Source: Massilia sp. Root418 (lineage in GTDB: Bacteria > Pseudomonadota > Gammaproteobacteria > Burkholderiales > Burkholderiaceae_D). From it: a stretch of DNA of 64,000 nucleotides. Below the pieces are notes generated by a model. The model did no database searches, was not told the DNA's origin, and worked only from the letters and a program-made list of their open reading frames with translations. The stretch covers positions 157,217 through 221,216 of the forward strand of contig NZ_LMEC01000022.1 of NCBI RefSeq assembly GCF_001425265.1. Direction: 5' to 3'. Position numbers and translations under genes: made by a program. Shown here one piece after another: positions 24,605 through 32,392 of the stretch (within the stretch, counting starts at the first letter, position 1; each line of letters begins with the position of its first letter).

Positions 24605-24768
24605 AAAGAACTATTTTTAATTGGGAAAAGAAAAAATAGTCGGGAACTTTTGACTGGCTCCACTTTATGAAAAGCGGAGCCGGCCTGCCATCGGAATGTG
24701 ACGAACTGCATAATTCGCGGGCTGGACGTGCGAAATTCCGGCCTGAAATGCAGAGTTCCCGCTATGGA

Positions 24769-26775
24769 TCAGCGCTCCTTGCTGCGTTCCTCACGCTGGC
24801 GGCGGCCGCCACCTTCTTCGCGCTGCTGCTGCTGCTGCGGCGGCGGCGCCTGCATCTGTGGCCGGGGCGCTGGCTGCGCTTGCGGCGGCGGGGCCTGGTG
24901 CTGGGGCGGGGCCTGGTGCTGCGGTTGCGGTTGCGGTTGCGGTTGCGGCTGTGGCTGCGCCTGCGGCGGCGGGGCGCGGAAGGCCGGCGCTTCCCGGGCC
25001 TCCCGATGCTCGCGCTGCACCCGTTCGCGCTGCTCCCGTCCGCGCTGCTCGGCGCCTTCATCGCGCTGGCGGAACTGCGCGCCGGGCTGCGGCGCGGCTT
25101 GCGCCGGCTGCGCGAAGGGATGCTGGGCCGGCGGCTGCGGCACCGCTTGCTGCGGCTGCGGCTGCGGCTGCGGCTGCGGTTGTGGTTGCGGCTGGATCGC
25201 CTGGCGGTTCCAGCGCTGGCCCGCTTCGCGGCGCTCGCGTTCATCGTTCTGGTCCCGTTCGCGCAGCAGGCGGGAACGGCGCTCGTCGTCTCCGTTGCGG
25301 CCGTCGGCCTGCGGACGCTGGGTGGCCAGCGGCGCGGCAGGTGCGGCAGCTGCCGGCTGGGCGAACGGCGTGGCAGGCGCTTGCATCGGCACCCGGTTCA
25401 CACTGTCGCGATTATCCCGGGTCAGACCCTGGCTGATGCTGTTCCTGGGCTGGCGCTCGAAGCCGTCGCCCCGGTCGCGCCGGGTTTCGATGACGCGGCC
25501 GGGCGTCACCGCGCCGGGCGACATGCGCGTGAGCGGCAGCGGCGCGGTGGACAGCGGCACGTTGCGTGCGTCGTTCGGCGCCAGCGATAGGCGCGGCGCC
25601 TTGCCGACGTTGACGGTGCGGCGGGCGTCGAACTGTTCGCGCGGCAAGACGGTCACGCCCTCGCGGCGCACTTCGCGCTGCGGCTTCCAGCGCACGCTGT
25701 TCTGGTGGTTCCAGCCGACGCGGCGCTCATAGTCCGCCGACACCCGGTAGTAGGGCACGAAGCGGTCGCGCGGCGTGAGCGGATACCAGCCGATGCCGGG
25801 GCCGTTGTAGCGGTTGGCGAACGCAACGCTCCAGTTGCTGCCGCCCACCCAGCCCACCAGCGCCGGCGCCCACACCGGGCGCGAGCTGAAACGGCCCGGC
25901 GCCCAGTACCAGCGCGTGTCCAACATCACCCAGCGGCCGTAGTGCGAAGGAGCGTAGCCCCACGGCGCGTCGTCCACCCAGGTCCAGCCCCACGGGTCCA
26001 GCCAGGTCCAGCGGCCGTCGCGGTAGGGCGCCCAGCCCAGCGGCACCGAGCGGGGCGACCACAGCGGGCCGTATTCGTCGCTTTCGCGCCAGCTGCCGTA
26101 CTGGTCCAGCTCTTCGTAGCCCGTGACGTCGGCCGTGACGTAGCGCAGCGACTGGGAGTTTTCGTCGCGCTTGTCGCGCGCAATCACCCAGTCGTCGAAA
26201 CGGTCGCGTTGCGCCTGGCCGGTGCTGATCCGGTCGCCCTGCACCACGGCGCGCTTGCCGGCGCGCAGGGTCAGGGCGGTGCCGCCGCCGTCCACGCTGG
26301 CCGCGCCCAGCAGCACGGACACCACGCTGGTGTCCGGCTGGCGCTCGCTGTCCACCCGCACCAGGCCCGGTTCCAGCAGGGTGACGCGGGCTTGCGGCGT
26401 GCTCAGTTCGAAGTCGTCCAGCATTTCGCCGCTGCGCAGGCGCACGCTGGCGCTGCCGTAGTTCAGGCGCAGGCGCAGGCTGTTGTCGTCCAGCGATTCC
26501 ACTTCCAGGCTGGAGTCGCCGTCCAGGCGGATGGCAGCCGAGCCGATGCGGAATTCCAGCCGCGAGCCGGGCGCGGCGGTGATGCGGGTGCCGCTGGCCA
26601 CCGGCCAGTTCAGCAGGCTGCCGCTGGCTTCCTCGCCGTCGGCCTCGACCGTGACCTGGCCCTCGGCGCTGGAAATGCGGCCGACGCGCGCAGGCGGATC
26701 GTCGTCGGCCAGCGCCAGCGTGCTGGCGGCGACCAGCGCGGTCAACAGGATCAAATGTGCAAGTTTGCGGCCCAT
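24769..26775 (-). CDS. FecR-domain / DUF6600 exported protein with PQ repeats
   Basis: Exported 668-residue protein. The signal peptide ends ALA near residue 23. A FecR-like beta-rich domain (about 30-190, starting VGRISSAEGQVTVEADG) is followed by a Trp/Tyr-rich DUF6600-like region (about 215-380) with repeated units such as WTWLDPWGWTWVDDAPWGYA and YGRWVMLD. The last about 250 residues are low complexity, Pro/Gln/Ala/Arg-rich, with two separate PQ dipeptide tracts. FecR domains usually sense or transmit envelope signals, but no sigma factor is adjacent here. Length and composition of the tail are likely to vary between strains. A single-gene transcript is likely, with GGAG before the ATG. 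Confidence 0.83.
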   Translation of the reverse strand: MGRKLAHLILLTALVAASTLALADDDPPARVGRISSAEGQVTVEADGEEASGSLLNWPVASGTRITAAPGSRLEFRIGSAAIRLDGDSSLEVESLDDNSLRLRLNYGSASVRLRSGEMLDDFELSTPQARVTLLEPGLVRVDSERQPDTSVVSVLLGAASVDGGGTALTLRAGKRAVVQGDRISTGQAQRDRFDDWVIARDKRDENSQSLRYVTADVTGYEELDQYGSWRESDEYGPLWSPRSVPLGWAPYRDGRWTWLDPWGWTWVDDAPWGYAPSHYGRWVMLDTRWYWAPGRFSSRPVWAPALVGWVGGSNWSVAFANRYNGPGIGWYPLTPRDRFVPYYRVSADYERRVGWNHQNSVRWKPQREVRREGVTVLPREQFDARRTVNVGKAPRLSLAPNDARNVPLSTAPLPLTRMSPGAVTPGRVIETRRDRGDGFERQPRNSISQGLTRDNRDSVNRVPMQAPATPFAQPAAAAPAAPLATQRPQADGRNGDDERRSRLLRERDQNDERERREAGQRWNRQAIQPQPQPQPQPQPQPQQAVPQPPAQHPFAQPAQAAPQPGAQFRQRDEGAEQRGREQRERVQREHREAREAPAFRAPPPQAQPQPQPQPQPQPQHQAPPQHQAPPPQAQPAPRPQMQAPPPQQQQQREEGGGRRQREERSKER

Positions 26776-26890
26776 GGCGGCACTCCAGTGTGAGATAGGA
26801 CTATTTAACGCCGCATTTGCGTTTCAGGCGATGGCGGTTACAAATCTTTTCACATAGTAGAACGCAGCGCTCGGACGCGACCAGGCGCGA

Positions 26891-27535
26891 TCAGGCGTGC
26901 GCGCCGCCGCGCTTGACGAAGAACAGGGCCGCGCCCACCGCCATCAGCAGCCCGCCGAACACGCGGTTCTGGCGCTTGACGGCGCGCGCGTCGCGGAAAA
27001 AGCGCTGCATGGAAGCGGCCAGGAAGGCGTAGCTGTGCATGACCACCAGGTCGATGGTGCACATGGTGGCGGCCAGGATCAGCAGTTGCGGCAGCAAGGG
27101 GTGGTCCTGGGCGATGAACTGCGGCAGCACGGCCACCATGAAAATGATGCCCTTGGGATTGGTGGCATTGGTGAGGAAGCCGGTCAGCACGCGCTTTTGC
27201 AGCGAGGGCAGTTCGGCCTTGGCCACGGCCGCGCCGGCCGGCGCCGCCTGCACCCTGGCGCGCCACTGGCTCAAGCCCAGCCAGATCAGGTACAGCGCGC
27301 CCACGGTTTTCACCACGTTGAAGGCCAGTTCCGACGCCAGCAGCAGCGAGCCGACGCCGGCGCCGGCAATGGCCAGCACCAGCAGCAGGCCGGCCTGCAG
27401 GCCCAGGATGGTGCCGCTGGCCTTGCGCACGCCGTAGGACAGGCCGTGCGACATGGACAGCACCGCGCCGGAACCGGGCGAGACGGCAATGATGGACGCG
27501 GCGATAACAAAAGTGATCCAGGTGCTGAAGGCCAT
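26891..27535 (-). CDS. LysE/RhtB family amino-acid exporter
   Basis: Integral membrane protein of 214 residues with about six hydrophobic helices and the family start FSTWITFVIAASIIAVSPGSG. The conserved segment TNATNPKGIIFMVAVLPQF lies near residue 120. LysE/RhtB proteins export amino acids such as homoserine, threonine or lysine. Substrate cannot be predicted. The start at 27535 matches the family N-terminus; a 44-codon upstream extension is not supported. It stands alone, divergent from the DUF808 gene across 185 bp with no other feature seen. Confidence 0.9.
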   Translation of the reverse strand: MAFSTWITFVIAASIIAVSPGSGAVLSMSHGLSYGVRKASGTILGLQAGLLLVLAIAGAGVGSLLLASELAFNVVKTVGALYLIWLGLSQWRARVQAAPAGAAVAKAELPSLQKRVLTGFLTNATNPKGIIFMVAVLPQFIAQDHPLLPQLLILAATMCTIDLVVMHSYAFLAASMQRFFRDARAVKRQNRVFGGLLMAVGAALFFVKRGGAHA

Positions 27536-27720
27536 GCTGAGTTCCAGGGCGTGTTTTTTGAGCGGCCATTGTAGCGCGGGCGGCACGCGCCTGCGTGAAC
27601 ACTTGCTTGGCGACAGTTGCTTATGATGTAAGATTAGCGCTGCATCCACTTCTTCTCCCCGCACCATGAAAAAACACGCCTCCGCCCCCCTGTCCGCCGC
27701 TGTCCGGGGAGGCCGCTGAG

Positions 27721-28668
27721 ATGGCCGGCACCAGTCTGCTGGCCCTGATCGACGACATCACGACCATCCTTGATGACGTGGCCGCCATGAGCAAAGTCGC
27801 CGCCAAGAAAACCGCCGGCGTGCTGGGCGACGACCTGGCCCTGAACGCCCAGCAAGTGGCGGGCGTGAATGCCGACCGCGAGCTGCCGGTGGTGTGGGCG
27901 GTGGCGCTCGGTTCCATGAAGAACAAGGCCATTCTGGTGCCGGCCGCGCTGGCCATCAGCGCCTTCGCGCCCTGGGCCATCACGCCCTTGCTGATGCTGG
28001 GCGGCGCCTACCTGTGCTTCGAGGGCTTCGAGAAGATCGCCCACAAATACCTGCACAGCGAGCATGAGGACGAGCAGCACCATGCCGAGCTGGCGGCCGC
28101 CGTGGCCGATCCCTCGGTGGACATGGTGGCGCTGGAAAAGGACAAGATCAAGGGCGCCATCCGCACCGACTTCATCCTGTCGGCCGAGATCATCGTGATC
28201 GCGCTGGGCACGGTGGCCGGCGCGCCGTTCTCGCAGCAGGTGGCGGTGCTGGCCGGCATTGCCGTAGCCATGACGGTGGGCGTGTACGGTATCGTGGCGG
28301 CCATCGTCAAGATGGACGACGCCGGCCTGTACCTGGCGCAGCGCCCCGGCGCCGGCGCCTTCACCCAGGGACTGGGCCGCTTCCTGCTGGCGGCGGCGCC
28401 CAAGCTGATGAAATTCCTGTCGGTGGCCGGCACGCTGGCCATGTTCATGGTGGGCGGCGGCATCCTGACGCACGGCATCCCCGCCGCGCACGACGTGATC
28501 CACCACGCGGCCGAGTTCATGGGCTCCCTGCCCGGCGCGGGCGCCGTGCTGCAGGCGGTCACGCCCTCCCTGCTGGACGCCGTGGCCGGGGTGATCGCCG
28601 GCGCGCTGGTGCTGGTGGGGGTGACGGCGGCAGGCCGTTTCTTGCGCTTATTCAAACGCTCGCACTGA
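27721..28668 (+). CDS. DUF808 (YedI) inner-membrane protein
   Basis: Membrane protein of 315 residues matching DUF808/YedI: LLALIDDITTILDDVAAMSK at the N-terminus, then GVLGDDLALNAQQV, GGAYLCFEGFEKIAHKYLH near residue 97, and several hydrophobic helices in the second half. Function unknown. The ATG lies 61 bp upstream of nothing obvious in the divergent LysE direction, and the gene is followed by a 20-bp perfect palindrome before yiaA. Confidence 0.92.
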   Translation: MAGTSLLALIDDITTILDDVAAMSKVAAKKTAGVLGDDLALNAQQVAGVNADRELPVVWAVALGSMKNKAILVPAALAISAFAPWAITPLLMLGGAYLCFEGFEKIAHKYLHSEHEDEQHHAELAAAVADPSVDMVALEKDKIKGAIRTDFILSAEIIVIALGTVAGAPFSQQVAVLAGIAVAMTVGVYGIVAAIVKMDDAGLYLAQRPGAGAFTQGLGRFLLAAAPKLMKFLSVAGTLAMFMVGGGILTHGIPAAHDVIHHAAEFMGSLPGAGAVLQAVTPSLLDAVAGVIAGALVLVGVTAAGRFLRLFKRSH

Positions 28669-28690
28669 TTATTCTGGTTTGATAGCAATT

Positions 28691-28710
28691 CGGGCGCCGG
28701 CCGGCGCCCG
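28691..28710. repeat. 20-bp perfect GC palindrome
   Basis: Ten bases, CGGGCGCCGG, are followed at once by their exact reverse complement. It ends 18 bp before the yiaA-like ATG, just upstream of the ribosome site. In RNA it would form a stem of about 8 bp with a tight loop. There is no T-run, so a classical terminator is unlikely. Confidence 0.7.
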
Positions 28711-28728
28711 GCCACACTTGGAGAGAGC

Positions 28729-29154
28729 ATGAACAAGATCACGCCGCAACGCCCCACCGCCGCCTTCGTGGGCGCCTCGTGGGCAGCCCTGCTGGTGGGC
28801 GCCGTCACCTATCTGGCCGGACTGTGGAACGCCACCATGCAGCTCAACGAGAAGGGCTATTACTTCACGCTGCTGGCCTACGGCCTGTTTGCCGCCGTGT
28901 CGCTGCAAAAGTCGGTGCGCGACCGCATGGAAGGGATCGCGGTCACCAATATGTATTTCGCGCTGTGCTGGATGTCGCTGCTGCTGGCCTTGCTGCTGCT
29001 GTCGGTGGGCCTGTGGAACGCCACCCTGGCGCCCAGCGAAAAGGGCTTTTATGCCATGTCGTTCGTGCTGAGCCTGTTTGCCGCCGTGGCAGTGCAGAAG
29101 AACGTGCGCGACAACACCGGCAACAAGGAAGCGCCGCAGTCCGGCGAGGCCTGA
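28729..29154 (+). CDS. YiaA/YiaB-type inner-membrane protein
   Basis: Protein of 141 residues made of two repeats of a two-helix unit. The first starts near FVGASWAALLVGAVTYLAGLW and the second near NMYFALCWMSLLLALLLLSVG. Each ends with the GFYAMSFVLSLFAAVAVQK-type segment (in the first: GYYFTLLAYGLFAAVSLQK). This is the yiaAB domain duplicated, as in E. coli YiaA. Function is unknown. GGAGAGAG precedes the ATG. Confidence 0.88.
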   Translation: MNKITPQRPTAAFVGASWAALLVGAVTYLAGLWNATMQLNEKGYYFTLLAYGLFAAVSLQKSVRDRMEGIAVTNMYFALCWMSLLLALLLLSVGLWNATLAPSEKGFYAMSFVLSLFAAVAVQKNVRDNTGNKEAPQSGEA

Positions 29155-29167
29155 ACGCGCCCTGCGG

Positions 29168-29521
29168 CTAGCCGGCGGCTTGCGCGGCCGGCTTTGCTTT
29201 CTTCTTCTTCCGCGCCGGCAGCGGCAGTGCCGCCGCCGTGCGCCGCGCCAGTTCCGTGAGCCATTCACGGTCGTCCCAGCACTCCCCCGGTATCAGAAAC
29301 CACGGCTTGGCCTGCGGGTAGGGCTGCGCCTCGCGCGGCTCGCCTATCCAGGCGCGGCTGGCCGCCACCGGCTTGACGAAGAGCTGGTCGTCGCACACCA
29401 GCGCGAACATCTTGCCGTCGCAATAGATGGCGTACTCGCCGAACATTTTTCGCGCGGCCAGCGCCCCCGCCCCCGCCATCTGGTCCACCAAAAAATCCAC
29501 CGTGCCCTGTTGCGATGCCAT
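29168..29521 (-). CDS. TfoX/Sxy N-terminal domain protein
   Basis: Protein of 117 residues with the TfoX_N pattern ARKMFGEYAIYCDGKMFALV near residue 23 and VCDDQLFVKP. It ends in a Lys/Ala-rich tail. Full-length Sxy/TfoX promotes competence through CRP. This short form lacks the C-terminal domain, as many stand-alone members do, so a competence role is unproven. It is convergent with the YiaA-like gene (13 bp apart). Confidence 0.87.
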   Translation of the reverse strand: MASQQGTVDFLVDQMAGAGALAARKMFGEYAIYCDGKMFALVCDDQLFVKPVAASRAWIGEPREAQPYPQAKPWFLIPGECWDDREWLTELARRTAAALPLPARKKKKAKPAAQAAG

Positions 29522-29611
29522 TGCCGCCTCCTTTTTCTTTCGCTATCCTAGCCTACGCCTGAACTTTTTTCCCGCGCGCCGGTCACACCCTGGGAGCGCA
29601 AGGAGACGACG

Positions 29612-31738
29612 ATGACAGACATGCAGAAGCGGTTGCAACTGGCGATGTCCGCAGCGCACATGGCGATCTGGGATTCCACTGTTGAAAACGGCAACATCGC
29701 CGACGGCACGGTGCACTGGTCGGCCGACGGCGCTGTACTGCTTGGCTTGCCGGAACGCCCCTGCGAGCAGCCATTCCGGACCTTCCTGGAGTACGTCCAT
29801 CCGGACGACCGCGGCGCATTGTTCGAGCGCATGCAAGGCGCCGTGGCGCGCTGCGCCGACTACGAACTGGAGTACCGGGTGGTTTGGCAGGACGGCAGCG
29901 TGCACTGGCTGGCGGCCAAGGCCCATGCCAACTGCAACGAACAGGGCGTGCCGGAGCGCACGCTGGGCATCGTGTGGGACATCACCGCCCGCAAGCAGCA
30001 GGAGCTGGAGACCGCCGAGCAGAAGGAGCTGGCCGAGGTGACGCTGGCCTGCATCGCCGACGGCGTGGCCACCACCGATGCGCAGGGCAACACGCGCTAC
30101 CTGAACCGCGTGGCCGAGCAGCTGACCGGCTGGAGCCAGGAGACGGCGCGCGGCCTGCCGATCGAGCAGACGCTTAAACTGGTCTACGAGCAGCCGGAAA
30201 GCCGGCTGCCGCCGGCCATGCGCACCGCGCCGGAGGCCAGCACCGAGCACGTGGCCATGCGCTGCCTGCGCCTGCGCCAGTCCATCGGCGTGAGCGACGG
30301 CACCCAGCTGGTCACGCGCGACGGCCGCCACATCGCCATCGAGGATTCGGCCGCGCCGATCTGGTCCGGCGAGGGCGACATGCTGGGCACGGTGGTAGTG
30401 TTCCGCGACGTGAGCCATGAACGCAAGCTGGCCCAGCAGCTGACCTGGTACGCCAGCCACGATACGCTTACCGGCCTGATGAACCGGCGCGAGTTCGAGC
30501 ACCAGATTGCCGCCGCGCTGCACTCGGCCAAGCACGAGGGCCATCAGCACGCGCTGCTGTACATCGACCTGGACCAGTTCAAGGTGGTCAACGACACCTG
30601 CGGCCACAGCGCCGGCGACGTGCTGCTGCAGCTGCTGGCCAAGATGCTGCAGACGCAGATGCGCGACAGCGACGTGCTGGCCCGGCTGGGGGGTGACGAG
30701 CTGGGCGTGCTGTTGCCGCACTGTCCGCCCGACCAGGCGGCGCTGATCGCCGACCAGCTGCGCCAGTCGATCAAGAGTTTCCGCTTCGTGTGGGACAGCC
30801 GCAGCTTCGAGATCGGCGCCAGCATCGGCCTGGTGGAGATCAACCACGACAGCAAGTCCATGACGGAGCTGCTGATGGCGGCCGACCAGGCGTGCTACCT
30901 GGCCAAGGAACAGGGCCGCAACCGGGTGCACCAGTACATGGAGTCCGACATGAAGCTGGCGCAGCGGCAGGGCGAGATGCAGTGGGTGTCGCGCCTGAAC
31001 GAAGCGTTCGAGAACAATTACTTCCGCCTGTACGCGCTACCCATCGTCCACCTCGGCGCCCAGCAGGAGGAGCACGACGAAGTGCTGATACGCATCCAGA
31101 ACAGCAAGGGCGACCTGATCCTGCCAGGCGCCTTCATCCCGGCCGCCGAACGCTACGACCTGATGGTGGCGATCGACCGCTGGGTGATCCGCTCGGTGTG
31201 CGACTATGTGCACCGCGAGCGCGCCGCGCAGCCCGGCAGCCAGGGCGGCGCGGCCGCGATGTACTCGGTGAACCTGTCGGGCACTTCGCTCAACGACGAG
31301 GGCCTGCACGACTACATCCTGCAGCAATTCGCCGAATTCGGCATCGATCCCACCCAGATCTGCTTCGAGGTGACGGAAACGGCCGCCATCGCCAACCTGC
31401 CCAAGGCACAGACTTTCATGGCGCGCCTGAAGGCGCTGGGCTGCAGGTTCTCGCTGGACGACTTCGGCAGCGGCCTGTCCTCTTTCGCCTATCTGAAGGC
31501 GCTGCCGGTGGATTACCTGAAGATAGACGGCATGTTCATCCGCGACATCAAGAGCAACGCCATCAGCTGCGCACTGGTGAAAGCCATCAACGAAGTGGGT
31601 CACGTGATGGGCATGCGCACCGTGGCCGAGTATGTGGAGGACGATGAAACCCTGGCCCTGGTGCGCGGCCTGGGCGTGGACTATGCGCAGGGCCACGCGG
31701 TCGGTACGCTGCGGCCCATGCGGCGCAGCGGTAATTAG
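29612..31738 (+). CDS. PAS-PAS-GGDEF-EAL cyclic-di-GMP enzyme
   Basis: Cytoplasmic 708-residue signalling protein without membrane segments. Two PAS domains (about 10-125 and 140-265) precede a GGDEF domain whose signature reads LARLGGDELG. An RxxD product-inhibition site (RDSD) stands five residues before it. The EAL domain shows EVLIR in place of EALLR, but keeps the metal and catalytic positions in NLSG, FEVTETAAI, DDFGSGLSSFAYL and LKIDG. Both activities are therefore possible, with the phosphodiesterase likely. The PAS domains may bind heme, flavin or another ligand. AAGGAG precedes the ATG. It stands upstream of a MarR gene and the microaerobic cluster. Confidence 0.93.
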   Translation: MTDMQKRLQLAMSAAHMAIWDSTVENGNIADGTVHWSADGAVLLGLPERPCEQPFRTFLEYVHPDDRGALFERMQGAVARCADYELEYRVVWQDGSVHWLAAKAHANCNEQGVPERTLGIVWDITARKQQELETAEQKELAEVTLACIADGVATTDAQGNTRYLNRVAEQLTGWSQETARGLPIEQTLKLVYEQPESRLPPAMRTAPEASTEHVAMRCLRLRQSIGVSDGTQLVTRDGRHIAIEDSAAPIWSGEGDMLGTVVVFRDVSHERKLAQQLTWYASHDTLTGLMNRREFEHQIAAALHSAKHEGHQHALLYIDLDQFKVVNDTCGHSAGDVLLQLLAKMLQTQMRDSDVLARLGGDELGVLLPHCPPDQAALIADQLRQSIKSFRFVWDSRSFEIGASIGLVEINHDSKSMTELLMAADQACYLAKEQGRNRVHQYMESDMKLAQRQGEMQWVSRLNEAFENNYFRLYALPIVHLGAQQEEHDEVLIRIQNSKGDLILPGAFIPAAERYDLMVAIDRWVIRSVCDYVHRERAAQPGSQGGAAAMYSVNLSGTSLNDEGLHDYILQQFAEFGIDPTQICFEVTETAAIANLPKAQTFMARLKALGCRFSLDDFGSGLSSFAYLKALPVDYLKIDGMFIRDIKSNAISCALVKAINEVGHVMGMRTVAEYVEDDETLALVRGLGVDYAQGHAVGTLRPMRRSGN

Positions 31739-31751
31739 ATCGGATGCGATG

Positions 31752-31775
31752 TATAATGGGCACTCATTTAAGGAG
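31752..31775 (+). promoter_or_regulatory. -10 element and SD for the MarR gene
   Basis: TATAAT at 31752-31757 is a perfect -10 hexamer. No convincing -35 stands 17 bp upstream. AAGGAG at 31770-31775 lies 5 bp before the ATG. The leader would be about 17 bases. The promoter starts inside the last codons region of the preceding gene's 3' flank. Confidence 0.6.
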
Positions 31776-31780
31776 TTCCC

Positions 31781-32269
31781 ATGGACACCCGCGAACCCGC
31801 AGCAGCAACAGCAGCAGCAGCAGCCTCCCCAGCGGCCACCATGCCGCTGGCCGACTACCTGTGCTTTGCCATCTACTCGGCCAACCTGGCGTTCGGCAAG
31901 GCCTACAAGCCCATCCTCGACGAACTCGGCCTGACGTACACCCAGTACATCACCATCGTGGCCCTGTCCGAGCAGGACGGCCAGACGGTCAGCGGCCTGG
32001 GCGACAAGCTGTTCCTGGAATCGAACACGCTTACGCCCATCCTGAAGAAACTGGAGGCGATGGGCTATCTGACGCGCCAGCGCGCGGCCGCCGACGAGCG
32101 CCAGGTGATTGTCCGCCTGACCGAGCAGGGCCAGAACCTCCGGCGCCAGGCCGCCGAAGGCAAGAACCTGTTCCAGGCGTGCGGCCTGTCGGCCGAGGAA
32201 TTCCCCGCCATGCAGAAAAGCGTGGTGACGCTGCGCGACAACCTGCTGAAATCGCTGCCGCCGAAGTAG
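31781..32269 (+). CDS. MarR-family regulator, OhrR-like
   Basis: Winged-helix protein of 162 residues. An Ala/Thr-rich N-terminal tail precedes LADYLCFAIYSAN, where the cysteine (C28) sits at the place of the peroxide-sensing cysteine of OhrR. The DNA-binding helices contain SGLGDKLFLESNTLTPILKKLEAMG, and the wing is RAAADERQVIVRLTEQG. OhrR proteins repress organic hydroperoxide resistance genes until oxidised, but no ohr gene is next to it. A second OhrR-like gene lies at 46155. Function is therefore assigned at family level only. Confidence 0.88.
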   Translation: MDTREPAAATAAAAASPAATMPLADYLCFAIYSANLAFGKAYKPILDELGLTYTQYITIVALSEQDGQTVSGLGDKLFLESNTLTPILKKLEAMGYLTRQRAAADERQVIVRLTEQGQNLRRQAAEGKNLFQACGLSAEEFPAMQKSVVTLRDNLLKSLPPK

Positions 32270-32298
32270 GCGGCCCGCGCCGCGCAATCCGGGCATTT

Positions 32299-32312
32299 TT
32301 GATCTACATCAA
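32299..32312. promoter_or_regulatory. FNR box upstream of aer
   Basis: TTGATCTACATCAA matches the FNR consensus TTGAT-N4-ATCAA at all ten defined positions. Its centre lies about 87 bp before the aer start. It shares the spacer pattern CYAC with the box upstream of ccoN. An FNR protein with intact cysteines is encoded at 44512-45270. Confidence 0.88.
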
Positions 32313-32392
32313 TAAATTTGCCCGCCGCTCTCCTTACACTGGCTGCATGTCTTGCGATAGAGCAAGCAAACCAGCCCGCAGGAGAGATCAGG

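Noticed and set aside
24870..25200. Repeated GGTTGCGGTTGCGG-type DNA as a CRISPR or regulatory repeat
   Set aside because: It is the coding sequence of the PQ tracts in the FecR/DUF6600 protein, with no spacers.
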